Translations under genes and position numbers: made by a program
Notes under the pieces: generated by a model
Told to the model about the DNA's origin: nothing
Databases searched by the model: none
Seen by the model: the letters and a program-made list of their open reading frames with translations, nothing else
Origin: Pseudoscleropodium purum
Taxonomy: Eukaryota > Streptophyta > Bryopsida > Hypnales > Brachytheciaceae
Direction of reading: 5' to 3'
Length of the DNA stretch: 64,000 nucleotides
NCBI GenBank assembly: GCA_963969395.1
Contig: OZ017797.1
Location: forward strand, 24,862,001 to 24,926,000
In this document: positions 47,901 through 59,599 of the stretch, piece after piece
How positions within the stretch are numbered: position 1 is the stretch's first letter
How the letters are laid out: every line of letters starts with the position of its first letter

Positions 47901-48196
47901 ATTTCCATTCATATTCTCGATCTATACTAGAGTTACCCAATCTATTTTACAATACTGATATGGCTCCTAAGAATCTTACGTTGTATTGTCACAGGGCTTG
48001 GATTCATTCCGAAAAGGTCAAGGTGGGTGTCGTAATTACAGTGTTAGTAGGAGTGGTGATAATGCTTGCAGTTGTTGCAAGTTTAGCATACTGGTATTTC
48101 GCAAAGTATAGAAACAGAGACCAAATCAAATACAACAACTTGGATGAGGTAGAAGCTAACGAAGGGGAAACATTGATTGGTGATCAACAATTGTAG
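41919..48196 (+). CDS. Membrane-anchored A1-family aspartic protease
   Basis: Pepsin-like aspartic endopeptidase of the plant group with a C-terminal membrane anchor. Twelve exons: 41919-42196, 43715-43835, 44219-44655, 44847-45003, 45176-45258, 45546-45642, 46300-46369, 46649-46864, 47141-47265, 47492-47590, 47720-47817, 47995-48196. All introns are GT-AG, phases agree, and the product is 660 residues. A signal peptide covers about residues 1-27. The first catalytic site is ALIVDTGSTVTYVPC (Asp113) and the second TIIDSGTTYAYLP (Asp312). The flap-side sequence ADGIMGLGRG, the core FFKNVDATTLLGG, and IVVRNMLVTYDRFNQQIGFF are present. A proline-rich spacer (PLRPPPAVSPV) follows, then a roughly 120-residue lumenal domain with VQLPEIFGAYHL. 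One membrane helix (about 604-629) precedes a 31-residue acidic tail containing YNNL, a possible tyrosine sorting signal. Intron 1 is 1.5 kb and holds an inverted-repeat element. The substrate is unknown. Confidence 0.92.
42630..43006. mobile_element. Candidate inverted-repeat element in intron 1 of the protease gene
   Basis: CATGTAGCCCCCGTCCCTGC at the left is matched in inverse at 42981-43006 (GACGGGGACGGGTACTACATG), about 22 of 26 positions agreeing. The interior has no coding sequence. No target duplication was found, so the call is tentative. Confidence 0.4.
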
Positions 48197-48565
48197 TCAC
48201 CCACAACTGTACAATACACCTAGTTTTTAGGTAAAGGGTTGTCATTCCGATTTCTCAAGTCTCAGGTTTCTGTTCGTAAATTATCCTGATCTTTCTAGTC
48301 AAAGTGGTAGAAAATAGGTTGATTGACAATTTTGTGCACCTTGCTGATTGGACCAGTGATATAATAACCAAACCAGGAATACAGTGATTCCTGCATTGCC
48401 TCTCAATCATGATTGCTTTGTGCTTCTCTCATCGTGACTCCTGTCTGTCCTATTGTTTGGATCACATGCTGAGTCCAGCCAATACCCGTTTTAAGCTAAT
48501 ATTTCAAGTTTGAAACGCTGCTACAAATCTGGTGCGAAATAGAGGGGCTCATGCGAGGCAGGGCT
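48197..48565. other. Shared 3' region between converging genes
   Basis: Only 369 bp separate the stop codons of the protease (+) and mannanase (-) genes. It must hold both 3' UTRs and polyadenylation sites. No perfect AATAAA is obvious on either strand. Confidence 0.5.
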
Positions 48566-51162
48566 TTACGAGAGGGAGGACAGGCGGGAGGCTTGCATTT
48601 GCATGAGGGAGGCGATGTCGGGGTCTGAGGAGAGAACGATTTCGAATCCGTCTGCGAGGGCAGTGTATGTGGTATTGGTGAGGAGTTGCCAGACAAGTGC
48701 GCCAGCGCCAGCGCCACCTTCAATGGCCGAATCATAAATGGCGTCGAACATTGAGCTCATGGCGGACAGTCGCACGCTCTTGCTGTAGCCACCCGTCTTG
48801 CTGGATTTGCCGAACTCGGCGAACAGCACTGGTTTCGTCAACGCAATTGCACCGTCATCGATGTGGGTTCTTATCCATGTGCTCATGAACTCTTGCTTCT
48901 CGGTCTCTGTCAGTGAAGGTATCCTGAACTCCAATTCTTATCGTTAATCTTGGCTTTTTGATTAGGATTAATTCGGATTCAGTTCAGCATAACGTTCGTT
49001 AGCTAAAGCTGTTATGCGAAGTAAACTTTGCAGATGCGGTCCCTGAGTTCTCGAGTTGTTGACCATCCGCGTGTCAAAAAGTCATGCACTTATCAAGTTC
49101 GAGAGTCTGTGCCAGCAAGGGATTTTTGAGACGTTGTGCATCTGTCATCATGCAATACAAAGGTATCCTTGGGTTGCGTAGGAGTGCCAACAGAGATCCA
49201 AGAGTCTTGGTGACCAAATGACCAAAGGAACTTTCTCTAATGTTAACAATCTTTGAATGAGACTCGACTTGGATTCCTGGGCTGCTATGCTTGTGATTGG
49301 GCAACACTACAGAGAATCAGAATAGCTTTAGAATTGACTCTCAGTTTTTAAGGATGTGTCAGATGGGCTGTAGGATGTGTTGAGAGAGCTTAGGAAATAG
49401 AAGAAATAGTTAGGTGAATGACCGAGCATAGTACCAGTTGTCAGGGTAGGAGTGAACACTGGCGAAGTCTATCCCCGGAATTTGATGGTTGCGAATGAAG
49501 TCGACTCCATATTGCGTGAAGAAGCTTCCGGGATTCGAATTTTCTTGATCAAGCGACTTTGGGAAGACCCTGGAGCTGTAGAAGCCTTCCAGCCCACTTT
49601 CGAGCAAATGGTTCGCATCCACACTTTTCACGTAGGCTGCCATTTCCTCTGCCCAGGCCTGCCAAAGGGAACACCAGCTTCATGGAATAGCCGAGGTTTT
49701 TAACGTTGGATCATGTCCCGTGATTACAACACACTGACGAATGACTGATTTGGCATCTCGAAGATTGTGAACCAGCGACGAAGGTACGTCAATTTCTAAG
49801 AACATTTTTCGAGTAATGTTTTGCGATAATTTGGGGACATGCCTGGAAGGTATTTCCGGTGGTGTCGCCGCTGCAGCGAGGCTCATTCATGAGCTCCCAT
49901 GCGAAAATGGCTGGCTCTTCACGGTACGCCAGCCCTGTGATCGTGTTCACTCTTGTCACCACTGTCTGCTCATTGAAATCCAAACAACTATTCATTAGAT
50001 ACTAGTTTCCGCAAGTGAGTTTCTGTGCAGTATCCACGGAAATTATACGGCAGAGTGCCCGATCAATGTCACCTTGATGTACTCCTTGAACCAGCCCCGA
50101 ATGGTTGCGTCCGAAAAGAAGTCATCTTCGAATCCAAGACTTGCTCCTGCATATTGGTTCGCCCATGCAACGTACTGCGGCTTGCCCCCGTAGTCACCGT
50201 AATTGTTGACCAAGCTCAGAATCAACCGAATTCCTTTCTTCTTCGCTTCCGAGACAACGAAATCGAGTCCCTGTGCTAGAAACTCTTTCAGGTCAGGTAG
50301 ATGGTACTAATGTGATTTTTAGCATGTACACATCAAATGGAGTTTGATTATTGGGAGATCAGTTGAGAGCTTGAGACAGATTTTGGGTCACAACAGTCAA
50401 ATCTGTTCAGATCAATTTTTATCAGTACATATGATTTTCTTGGTAATTTCAAAAGTGGGAGATTGTAGACCACTCTTCGTGACAGTAGGAAACCTTTATT
50501 TCCATTCGAAGATCGGTAGCCATTGACATTTATCTAAATCATTCTTACACCATTTGCTAGAAGACGAACCAAGTGTATGAACAAACCAGGTGTGCTGTTG
50601 GTACAGGGGCAGTGTGGGAGACGGGACTAGGTCCCTAACGGTTTTCGTATCCTCTACCTTATGTATCAATGCATTTCGTTCCCAAGAATGGATTCTCATT
50701 CGAGCTTCCCTTGCAGATTACCTGAAAGACGGATTCGTCAAACGCGCCAGGCGTGACTTGCAGCGGATGGTAATCGGTGCCATCGGCAAAAGCCCAGGTG
50801 CGCACCACCGTTACCCCAACGCCCGCTGCTTCGGTGAGCACCTCCGTCACTGCAGCCCTGGAAGTTTCCTCGGTCGCCATGCTCATCAACCAGTAGATGT
50901 TGGCTCCGTTCACGTACAGCGCCTTCCCTCCCAGACTGAACTGATGTCCATTTGTCTTCACGAACTCATCTCCATTGGAGCTAATCGTCATATGAGAAAC
51001 GGTGGTTTCATGGTGGTGCGGCAGCTTGGAGATCGGCTCATACTTTGGACGTAATGCACCAATCCCACCCGGCATAGACACCAGAATCAGCATCCACTGA
51101 AGAAAACTAATAACCGTAAAGCACCCTGTGCTACTTCTCCTGGTAAAATTCTTCCCTACCAT
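48566..51162 (-). CDS. Mannan endo-1,4-beta-mannosidase (GH5, plant MAN type)
   Basis: Secreted enzyme that cuts beta-1,4 bonds within cell-wall mannans (EC 3.2.1.78). Five exons on the minus strand in coding order: 51162-50722, 50270-50073, 49965-49843, 49658-49423, 48923-48566, for 451 residues. A signal peptide or anchor covers about residues 12-36 ([20 protein letters not shown]). The GH5 fold markers follow in order: [42 protein letters not shown], then WELMNEPRC with acid/base Glu241. Next come [12 protein letters not shown] and [11 protein letters not shown] with nucleophile Glu369. All expected catalytic residues are present. Intron 3 has a GC donor (CAG|GCATGT) with a normal acceptor (GGCAG|GCC); the phase and protein sequence require it. 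The other introns are GT-AG. The C-terminus ends [14 protein letters not shown]. It converges on the protease gene, with no functional link evident. Confidence 0.93.
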
Positions 51163-52341
51163 TCTGTTTTGAATGATCGAATGTGTTGTAGAGCCCTGGT
51201 TACCTTGCTCAGAGTGGGTTCAAATTGAAACGGTTTAGGATCGATGCTTCACTTCAGAGTATCATATTTCATGGAGATTAAGCACGTTGTGCCACATAAT
51301 TGCTTGAACTGAAAATGGACCACTCGCATGTGCCGAATACTTTAATAAGAGTGAAACAGTTGCTGCATGAGTCCATGTTACGTACATATGTAGTAAGGCA
51401 CCAACCCAGTGACTGCTTTCGTTTGGGTCACAGATTGAACGCTGTCAGGACGAAGGAACAACGTGGAATCCATGAAGCTCAGAATCCAAGAAACTCACTC
51501 TGGAGGCTTGAGTGAACCACGATCTTTGTTCCTGATCTCAGAAGCCGTGTCAATTTTCAAGTAAGTTCGCTTTGTTGTCTCAGGATAGAAATTTCAACTG
51601 CAAGTTTGGCGACAGTCTCTGAAACTACTACGTACTAATTAGCCTTTTGTGCCTGAAGAAAAAGTAGAAAGCCCTCATTGGAAGCTCATAGTCAATTATA
51701 GTAACTTTTCATTGTTCCAAAGTATAGCTAGGGCATGTTTTCTTCTTTACATGGGTATAATATTGCCACTTTCCTTGAAGCCTCCCAGACTATTTGAACT
51801 GCTATGAATGCTTCCTAAAGATATGGAAGCTGTCACTTTAATTTGGTCACTTAAAGTGATTAGATTAGTTACAAATTGCGTCTGAAGCTGGTTTTTAGCA
51901 TATTAGCAGCGTAATCCCGAAGACTGATCGACTCAAAGGAGCTCACGGAAGTGCCCATGTGGATGCATTCAGACTGACATGTAGAAATTATGAAAGCAAC
52001 CGCTCTTTATGTAGTTTTCCAGAAATTAAGTTAGTCATGTATAATTTGTGATTAGTCAGCTAAGCACCCACGGAAGCTAATGAAATTAGTTCCTTAGCAA
52101 CATTCCTCGCAGGGTTCAACGTCATCAGTGAAATTCAGAGCCGGTGGTTGTTTTTATTAATTATTTACTTATTGTTTTTTTGGTAATTTGAATGCTTAAT
52201 TTTGCAGTAAACTTTAGATATACATTAGCAGTTGGTGGTTTGGAGACAAAAATTTGTTCAGAATATGCACGTTTACTGGTACCATGATTTCCAATTTGTG
52301 TTTATAAAATAATTATGTATAATTGACTTCCAACAGGGAAG

Positions 52342-52447
52342 TCTATTGTGTTGAATTTTGCTTGTACAAATAGAAGTACACGTTTTCGAGTGTAGTCTAT
52401 TGTGTTGAATTTTGTGTAGTATAGAAGGACAAATAGAAGTATGCGTT
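52342..52447 (+). repeat. Diverged tandem duplication of about 53 bp
   Basis: GTCTATTGTGTTGAATTTTG and ACAAATAGAAGTA occur twice in the same order, with a short insertion in the second copy. Confidence 0.65.
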
Positions 52448-52790
52448 CCGAGTTTAGTATAAACATGATGGCCTCAGTGGCATAGGCTACCTCATCCATC
52501 ATGAAAAGATCATCTCTACTTTCCGTGCACACTCAGTCAGTAGTTGAGTTGTCATCCAATAATTATCCATACGTCACTTTATAATAGTTCAAACTTGATT
52601 GCTTCATTAACTCCTAAAGTCCCAAACACCATTTTTTGGAATTATAGATATTTTGGATAGCATACTACAGATGGAATGTTCATTTTTTTTCTTTGAAATT
52701 TTCACAAAACATGTAGTCAAAAAGTAGCTTATTAGCTTTAAGGCCCAACAACAACTCGTAGCCTTCAAGTTACAAATTCCTTTTACACCA

Positions 52791-52908
52791 TTTTGGATTA
52801 GTCTTTAATTAGTAATTTTTCTAACCAATTCTTATATGATGTCTTTATTGTTTTGGATTAGTTGTTAGCAATTTTTCTAACCAATTCTTGTACCATGTCC
52901 ATTGTAAT
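52791..52908 (+). repeat. Diverged 60-bp tandem duplication
   Basis: TTTTGGATTAGT and AATTTTTCTAACCAATTCTT recur at 60-bp spacing (52791-52850, 52851-52908). Confidence 0.7.
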
Positions 52909-54286
52909 GTAATGTTGGTTGGTTATGCTTGTAATATATAGTGTTTGGAATGTCTATTGTAGATTTAGGGCTTTCTTTTGGCATTATAGTATGAAATTGC
53001 ACTAAAAAAATTAATTTGGCTAAAAAATGGCAACAAACCATGAAGTTTTTCAATAGAATATGTCAAATTTTTAAAAAAAATTGGATGAAATCATGAAAGT
53101 GTGGATGAAAACCAAATTATGGACATGTGATATGTCCTAATGTGATATTTTCAATCCAATATATGTAGATGAATGCTAAAATTTAGAGTACTACTATAAT
53201 ATTTTATATTGACATGTACTTTGGCACTTCATTAAAAAAATGAAAAAAAAAGATGTGTAGGCCTTAGAGAATCACTTACAAAATCATATATTTAGGGAAT
53301 TGGATCTATTATAAAAATTATTATTTTCTATTAATATTTTTTTCCTCTAAAACATCAAAAATAACTTTGCATGTGCAACAATGTAGACCATTAAATGGTA
53401 TAGCCCTATCTATATATAGGTTGCTTGTTATAGACCTGTGACAATAGACTCCAATCAAGAACACAAAATATAATTATGAATATAAATGTTTTTATAAAGA
53501 GTTCAAACCACTCAATCATAGAGAGAGATCCATCTCTAAAGAGATTGTCTCCTCACCCCCAAGCTCCGTCAATATAAAGTAGACATATCCATATTCATTT
53601 GTTTAAGAGGATAGAGTACTACATGAACCCTAGAGAATCGAAACAAATGCTATGGACATTAGCCTTTTTGCACCAAATGCATGGACAATGGAAAAATTAG
53701 GAAAAGTAATACAAAAAAGTCTTTATTTACATGCAAAGTTAGGACTCATAGGTTCCTATAAGCAGCTGTAGATCGACTTTGTGGTCAAGTCTTTCTTGAC
53801 CGTAGCTTAATTCCTATAAACAATAAAGTATTCAAAAGTAGATCATATGCCGCCCAACATAGAATGGTGAAGACAAGCACTAAAGTTCTGTTGGCACATG
53901 TAGAGTGTGTTAGTAAGTGATTGTAATTGATTAGTTCATAATATAAAGTTGCCTTGTATATGTTGTTGCTCCGACCAACACAGTTGGTCCTATTGTCCAC
54001 CACTGTTCTTTTTCCTGCGAATCGTGGATGTCGATCTATGCACCAAGTCACGGAAGACTAAACGATGGATTCCCTCGCACACTTTTCTGTTGCCATGGTG
54101 TTGTGCATCCATCGCACACTAAAAGTGGCCGTTGCAAGGATTGGCGTAGCGGTGGTTGTCATTTACAAATCTCGTCATTGTCTTCTTCTCCAGATACTTC
54201 CAACAACCATGGAGGATCTCCGCGATGAATCCAAGAAGGGGAGTAGTGCGGACTGTTTGGTCAAAAGCACAACCTTGTCGTTTTGC

Positions 54287-56130
54287 CTATAAGTGCGCCA
54301 TCGCTATTTTTTTATTTTGCTTGCAAATTGGAAGACAGTAAGTTAGAAATTTACCGATGTATTGACCAAGGAGTGGGGGTGTCATTGCCTTGATTTGTTG
54401 ATGGAGCTCGTCCCTAGCTTTGGCAACTATTGCTATAGACCACCACTCGTTGAATGCCTTCCGAGCAACAGCTTTTTCTTGCCACTTCACTTTTGTTGCT
54501 TGTTTGATTTTCTTCTCCTCAACCCGCCTTTGTTTTGTAAGCTTTACTTGCTTCTTCTTCAATTCCTTCACTTGCTCGGCTTCCTCTTTCAAATGTGTTT
54601 TTTCCTCCATTGCCCACAAGTACTCTTCACTTGTCATTATGATTGACTTATTGTAATCGACCATCGAGTCTCCTCTTTTGTAGTGTTGTGTAGGACCAAG
54701 GACCTCTAGGAGTTGGAAGAAGTGTTGCTGATGTGGTGAAGATGGCCCTTGCACCTGAACGACATTGGTTGGATCTACATTTGGACCATCGGAGTCTAAC
54801 AAACTATCAAGCCCTCAGTCTATAGGATTCTCAACGAAGAAGTGATTACGATGAGCTTGAGAATCACAAATGTGGCCACCAAGCAACTCCTATAGCCCAG
54901 CATCGTCTACGGGAAGTTCGTCGTTTGAAGCATCAACATTGCTGCCCAGTTGAGTTGGCGACATGCTTCCTCCATCGACCTCTACTATTAGATCGATGCA
55001 ATCTTCTCTAGTTTCTTGGTTTGAATTCATGCCCTAGTCGCTGCCAAAATTTGGACTACGATGGACTATTGGTAAGTCCTCTTCATTTCTTGCAACATCA
55101 TTAGAACTCACAAATTGTTGACTAGGTCCCATCTTGTCATCCATTGCTCTTGGATTGTAGGGCCATATTCCAGTGTCTACAAATTATTTTTGGATGTTGT
55201 GTTTTGTTAGAGCTCTTTTCAATGCCAAATCCACCCACTAAGCTAGATCCTCCTTTTGTGTAGCTCTTTCTCTGTTTCGAAGTATCCAAGCATCTCTGTA
55301 ATCCGAAAAGGCACATTTGAAGGCACATTTGAAGGGTTTGAAAATACTCACATTTAGGGGCTAATGTAGGATGGTAATGTTAGGACATCCAAACCAATGC
55401 TAGATGCTTTGTGCACCACCTCCAATGTGATGTGTGATTCGCGTCCATCTAGTATCAATAGGTGCTTATTGGTAGGTGAAATGCTTCCATAGTTTTCCAG
55501 TGCCTTGACAAAATGCAAAATCCATGATGAAAATAAATGAGCTGTCATCTAAGCTTTAGCTTGCATAGCCATGGTTGCATTTGCATCACATTTTTCAAGG
55601 TAATTTCTGTGCATGCGCTTCCCTCAGAAAACATAGAAATGTGGAATATACTCACTAGCTGCATTGACACATGTAAGGACACTTAGCCACTCTCGTTGGT
55701 CTGGGGTGATGTTGTGGACAAAACGAGAGCCTCGCTTCACAAACACTAAGGTACCACCACCGTTCCTTCTAGCTTGCGCTCTTGTCTCATCGCAATTCCA
55801 TATGTAGTTGCTATCATAGCCATGTTGTGCATAGAGGGTGTTCAGATTATGGTAGAATGAACTTACATTCTCTACACATAACTCTAGTGCTCTGTTCGTC
55901 TCCAAGCCTTGAGTTGATCATAAAACAAGATTTTGATGCCTCCATTGCCACCAACGCAGCCAACCTACTCCACGAATGCCATTGTGAAATGGATTCACAT
56001 GAGTCTGTACCATCTCTGCAACTTTCACTTTCAATTGTACAATTGTGAGTGGATAGCTCAGGTCTTGCATCTGCAACAAGTATCGCTCTAAGTCAACTTC
56101 TTCTTCCATTGACAAAATGCCTTCCCATCC
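54287..56130 (-). pseudogene. Pogo-like (CENP-B/DDE_1) transposase pseudogene
   Basis: A nearly complete but dead transposase of the pogo group, read from high to low coordinates. At 56115-55918 lies the CENP-B-type DNA-binding part (MEEEVDLERYLLQMQDLSYP, GVGWLRWWQWRH). At 55905-55354 lies the DDE domain, with YIWNCDETRAQARRNGG (first D), VKRGSRFVHNITPDQREWLS, HLLILDGRESHITLEVV (second D) and LDVLTLPSY. Then a frameshift leads to FKPFKCAF, DYRDAWILRNRERATQKEDL and FVDTGIWPYNPRAM down to about 55020. The coiled-coil tail (KTHLKEEAEQVKELKKKQVK) runs from 54802 to 54287. In-frame stops lie after LVL (about 55918), after FYVF (55621), before MTAHL (about 55549), in DLA_WV and in the tail, so it cannot be functional. 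A 12-bp duplication (AAGGCACATTTG) lies at the frameshift. Terminal inverted repeats were not located. Confidence 0.85.
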
Positions 56131-57084
56131 TCACTTCCTACTAAATATGCATCCATACATGTGATCTCAAGCGACAGTGCGAATACGACTTCCTCACTCC
56201 ACAACTTACAACTTACAATGCTAATTTGAGCATGTCGCTTGACTATGTTCCTTGTTGTCGCTGGTGGGTTTTTGTACATTGAGCAGGCTGCAAAGGAATC
56301 AAGGTCGTTGTTGTTGTATCTCCATGCTTAACGTTGGATTGTTGCAATGGAAAGCTGCTCTGCATATTTCCAACATTGATGTTGGACATAGTTGTTTATA
56401 TTGCAGGGGTGGTGTTTCAAATTCACAAATTGGTGAAGGTTGAACAGAAATGTATAAAGGTAATCGTCTTGCTCGAGGTAGTAGTAAGGAGTCTTCAATT
56501 CCAGTATGCGTTCCAAACATAGCCTGCACCGTGTTGAAGGCTGATGACCACTATCGTACTCGTTGTTTTCCAACATTGTATAAGATTTGTTGATCTTCAC
56601 ATCTACATGGCATTGGGGAGGCTTCGGCATGGCTTCCCAAGAATTTGATGTCATAGTCAGTGTCTTGCCTCCCCACTAATCAAACATGCATGAAGTAAGG
56701 AATGGGAACATGATATTAGCAAGTAGGTGCATGAAATTGTGATTGTCCTAACAATCTATAGTACCGTTGTTCGTCCATTGCAAAGATAGGGATTTAACGT
56801 AGCTACATGTCATTCTAATGAATTGTAAATTGCATGCATTGAATTCAATCTTCGTTGCAATTCTACTGATTTGTATCTAGATTGTGGTTTTTAAAAATTT
56901 AGCAAAAATACAACAATGCTAAGCTAGGCAGACATCTTACCGAACTAGTAGATCATGTGAATTCACCTAACTATCTGTACACTTTGCACACCTTCCTTGA
57001 TGTAGCGGAGGAAGAAAATGAGTTGTAACTTAAAGAGCAACTATCAAACAAGCTACAATGCAGGGATCGGTGTTGTTGACACAA
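56131..57084. other. Upstream flank of the pogo-like element
   Basis: Minus-strand frames at 56654-56299 have coding-like composition (EAMPKPPQCHVDVKINKSYT) and could be a 5' part of the element or a captured fragment. No motif decides this. The remainder is AT-rich. Confidence 0.25.
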
Positions 57085-57494
57085 AATGCTCAAAAAATTT
57101 TGGAAGCTTACAAATTGATCATTCTACAGATATATAGTGATGGACCTTATACTTAAGTAGTAATCAAACTAAGTTCACTATGTACTATGATTGTTGCTAT
57201 TGACACGAAGTGCTCAAAAAGCTTTGAAAGCTTACAAACCAATCGTTCTAAAAATATACACTAATGGATCTTGTTGATAAGTACTAATTGAACGAAGTAT
57301 ACAAAGCATTCAAAAAGCTTTGAAAACTTACAAACCAATCATTCTAAAAATATACATTGATGGACCTTGTTGATAAGTACTGATCGAACAAAATACACAA
57401 AGTGTTGAAAAAGCTCTGAAAGCTTACAAATTGATTGTTCTAAAAATATACATTGATGGACCTTGCTAATAAGTACTGATCGAATAAAGTTCAC
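57085..57494 (+). repeat. Tandem array, about 95-bp unit, four copies
   Basis: Units start near 57085, 57208, 57303 and 57399. The common core is CTTACAAA..(AT)TCTAAAAATATACA..GATGGACCTT followed by GATAAGTACTGATCGAA. The last three units are the most alike; the first has an extra segment of about 27 bp. It is a minisatellite next to a transposon remnant. Confidence 0.8.
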
Positions 57495-59385
57495 AATTTA
57501 TAGTAATCAATTGCAAGAATATTCTACCATTAAACTAGCTCATAACTTACACTCATGTAACCTTTGCACTTAGACAATGTGGAAATGATTTTTGTACTCT
57601 AAAGCTGTCTCGTAGCCCTCATATGGTCTCACCCAAGAAGCGTGATTAATTGTTTGCTTTGTTGCACATTCTAGAATCCATACACCATTTCAAAATAATT
57701 GCCATCCCAGCCGATGAGGGACTTCATTACATTCCAATTGCACCCTATAGTTGTCAAATTCAAGCCATTTTCTAGATGTGCAATTACTTGAAACCAATAA
57801 TTACAATGCAGAAATTCGACCATGCAAACAACTGTCATCACCAACCCCTTTTGTTACCAAATCTGCTCTAACAATGCCTAAACCTATCAACTAATTCTTT
57901 TAAATTAGCACCCTCCAAATCTCTTTGCCATCTGTTACATTAAATACACAATTTTTAGATCTCAATTGCACAGTGAAAGGGCCTATTCTAAAGTGCGATA
58001 TTGGGGACCGGTCGGAATTAGGTTCGCCTACCTTAGACTAGGACTTCTTTTCTACTTTTAGCTTTCTAACTATGGTTCTATCTAAAACCATCTTCTAAAG
58101 CAAAAGTCCTAGTTATATTTCTCCAATCTTATCTTATTTAAATCTCTTATGTATATCTTAATCTTCTACTTGGAGTTATCTAACTCCAAGTTCCATGTGC
58201 TTATCTTTGTCTGCGAGTTGTCTAATTCCAATGCACTAGTCATCCAAGTGGAATTGCCAACTTCAATGTATAAATCCACCATATGTAGATTTCTATCTCT
58301 AAATACTTTAGTGCCTTTTTTATTCAATTAAAGTTGTCTAATTCTAATACACAAATTCACTTCTTTTATTTATTTTTGTATCTTTAAGTAATCTCTACTT
58401 ATCCACTAGTGCACATTTCATCATGAATTAGTTCATGATCCATAAATACATTCATCCATCAAAGGTCTTGACATAAAGGTCATGATACAATCATCATAAA
58501 TTCTTTTATCTATCAATGCATTCATCCACCAAGGTTCAAAGGTTGTCACAAGGGTCATGACACCTCTTGTTGGTTAGATAGTTATATGTGTTTTGGGTAT
58601 ATCAATTTTGAGGAGCTATATACTTTCATAAGTGTATTTGTAGGATGTTTTTTATGTAGCAATCATATAACAAGTGGTTCATCAAGTAAAAAGAAATATT
58701 GCCTTTGTCCTATAATGATCTTCTTACTGGCTTTAATTTTTTGTACCAAAATGATCTTCTTGTTGCACTTGTGGCATTGTAAATTGGTCAAATTCAACTT
58801 TCGATAGCTATCTAAGACCAATAAAACAACTCTTAGTAGTAGTTCCTTCTCCACTCATGCAATCACCAATGGAAAGACAAATGAATGATTGAAGGGGTCA
58901 ATCAACATTGTTTGTTTTTACTTTTTGCATCTCTTTGAGTATTGCTTGATTGAAAGAAATGAAGCTTTGGAAGGCAAAACAAAGGTCTACATATATTCTT
59001 GGGCCCATATTAAATGCCTATAAAATGACAACCTCACAATCAACAATTAAATGTCCAATGGTGCTCTTTAAAAATACCTCCAAAATTCCAGTTTTCAACA
59101 CTCCAAAATTGCACATTGAAAAGGGTTTCAAAACTCAAAGTTTCTTGGACTCTAAGAATACATCCATCTCTACTTATAACACAAAACAGAACTTGGTCTT
59201 GAAAATGTAATTTTTACCTTTTAAATCTGGAACATTTTGTCTAACAAGATCATTTTAGGACAAAGGGAGTATCATTTTGCCAAATGTCAAGTTAAGGATC
59301 CCTTGTGTATGAAGAGTTTAGACAATGTGGAAGCCTTGCCATTGTGCACAAATAGAGGCTTTGACATTGGAGCAATAAAAATGTG
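57495..59385. other. AT-rich intergenic sequence
   Basis: No supportable gene. A doubled TCTAATTCCAA/TCTAACTCCAA pattern at 58170-58350 is too degenerate to call. Confidence 0.35.
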
Positions 59386-59599
59386 CTAGAAGAAAATTGT
59401 ATTGGAAATCAGAAAAATGTATGACATTGGTTTGGTTGAGTTCCTAGCTTTCAATACAAAATTTTGCGATGGAATGCCATTCCAACAAAACAGTTTGTAT
59501 TGGAATGGCATTCCAAAGCAGAATTCTGCATTGAAAACTAGGAACTCAATAAAACCAATGTTACATGTTCTTATGGTTTCCAACACAATTTTCTTCTAG
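59386..59599. mobile_element. Near-palindromic MITE, 214 bp
   Basis: The arms 59386-59483 and 59502-59599 are inverted copies (CTAGAAGAAAATTGTATTGG against the complement of its right end), with an 18-bp loop. Each arm also carries TTGAGTTCCTAG and GGAATGCCATTCC. Both strands have stop-free frames with nearly the same translation (AFNTKFCDGMPFQ and VFNAEFCFGMPFQ), which is a consequence of the palindrome. Confidence 0.82.

Larger units (their letters stand above)
51163..54286. other. Intergenic sequence upstream of the mannanase gene
   Basis: The first few hundred bases are probably promoter and 5' UTR of the mannanase gene. The rest is AT-rich. Two short tandem duplications lie at 52342-52447 and 52791-52908. 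No gene is seen. Confidence 0.35.

Noticed and set aside
57085..57494. CRISPR array
   Set aside because: Whole units of about 95 bp repeat head to tail with no unique spacers, and the DNA is eukaryotic.
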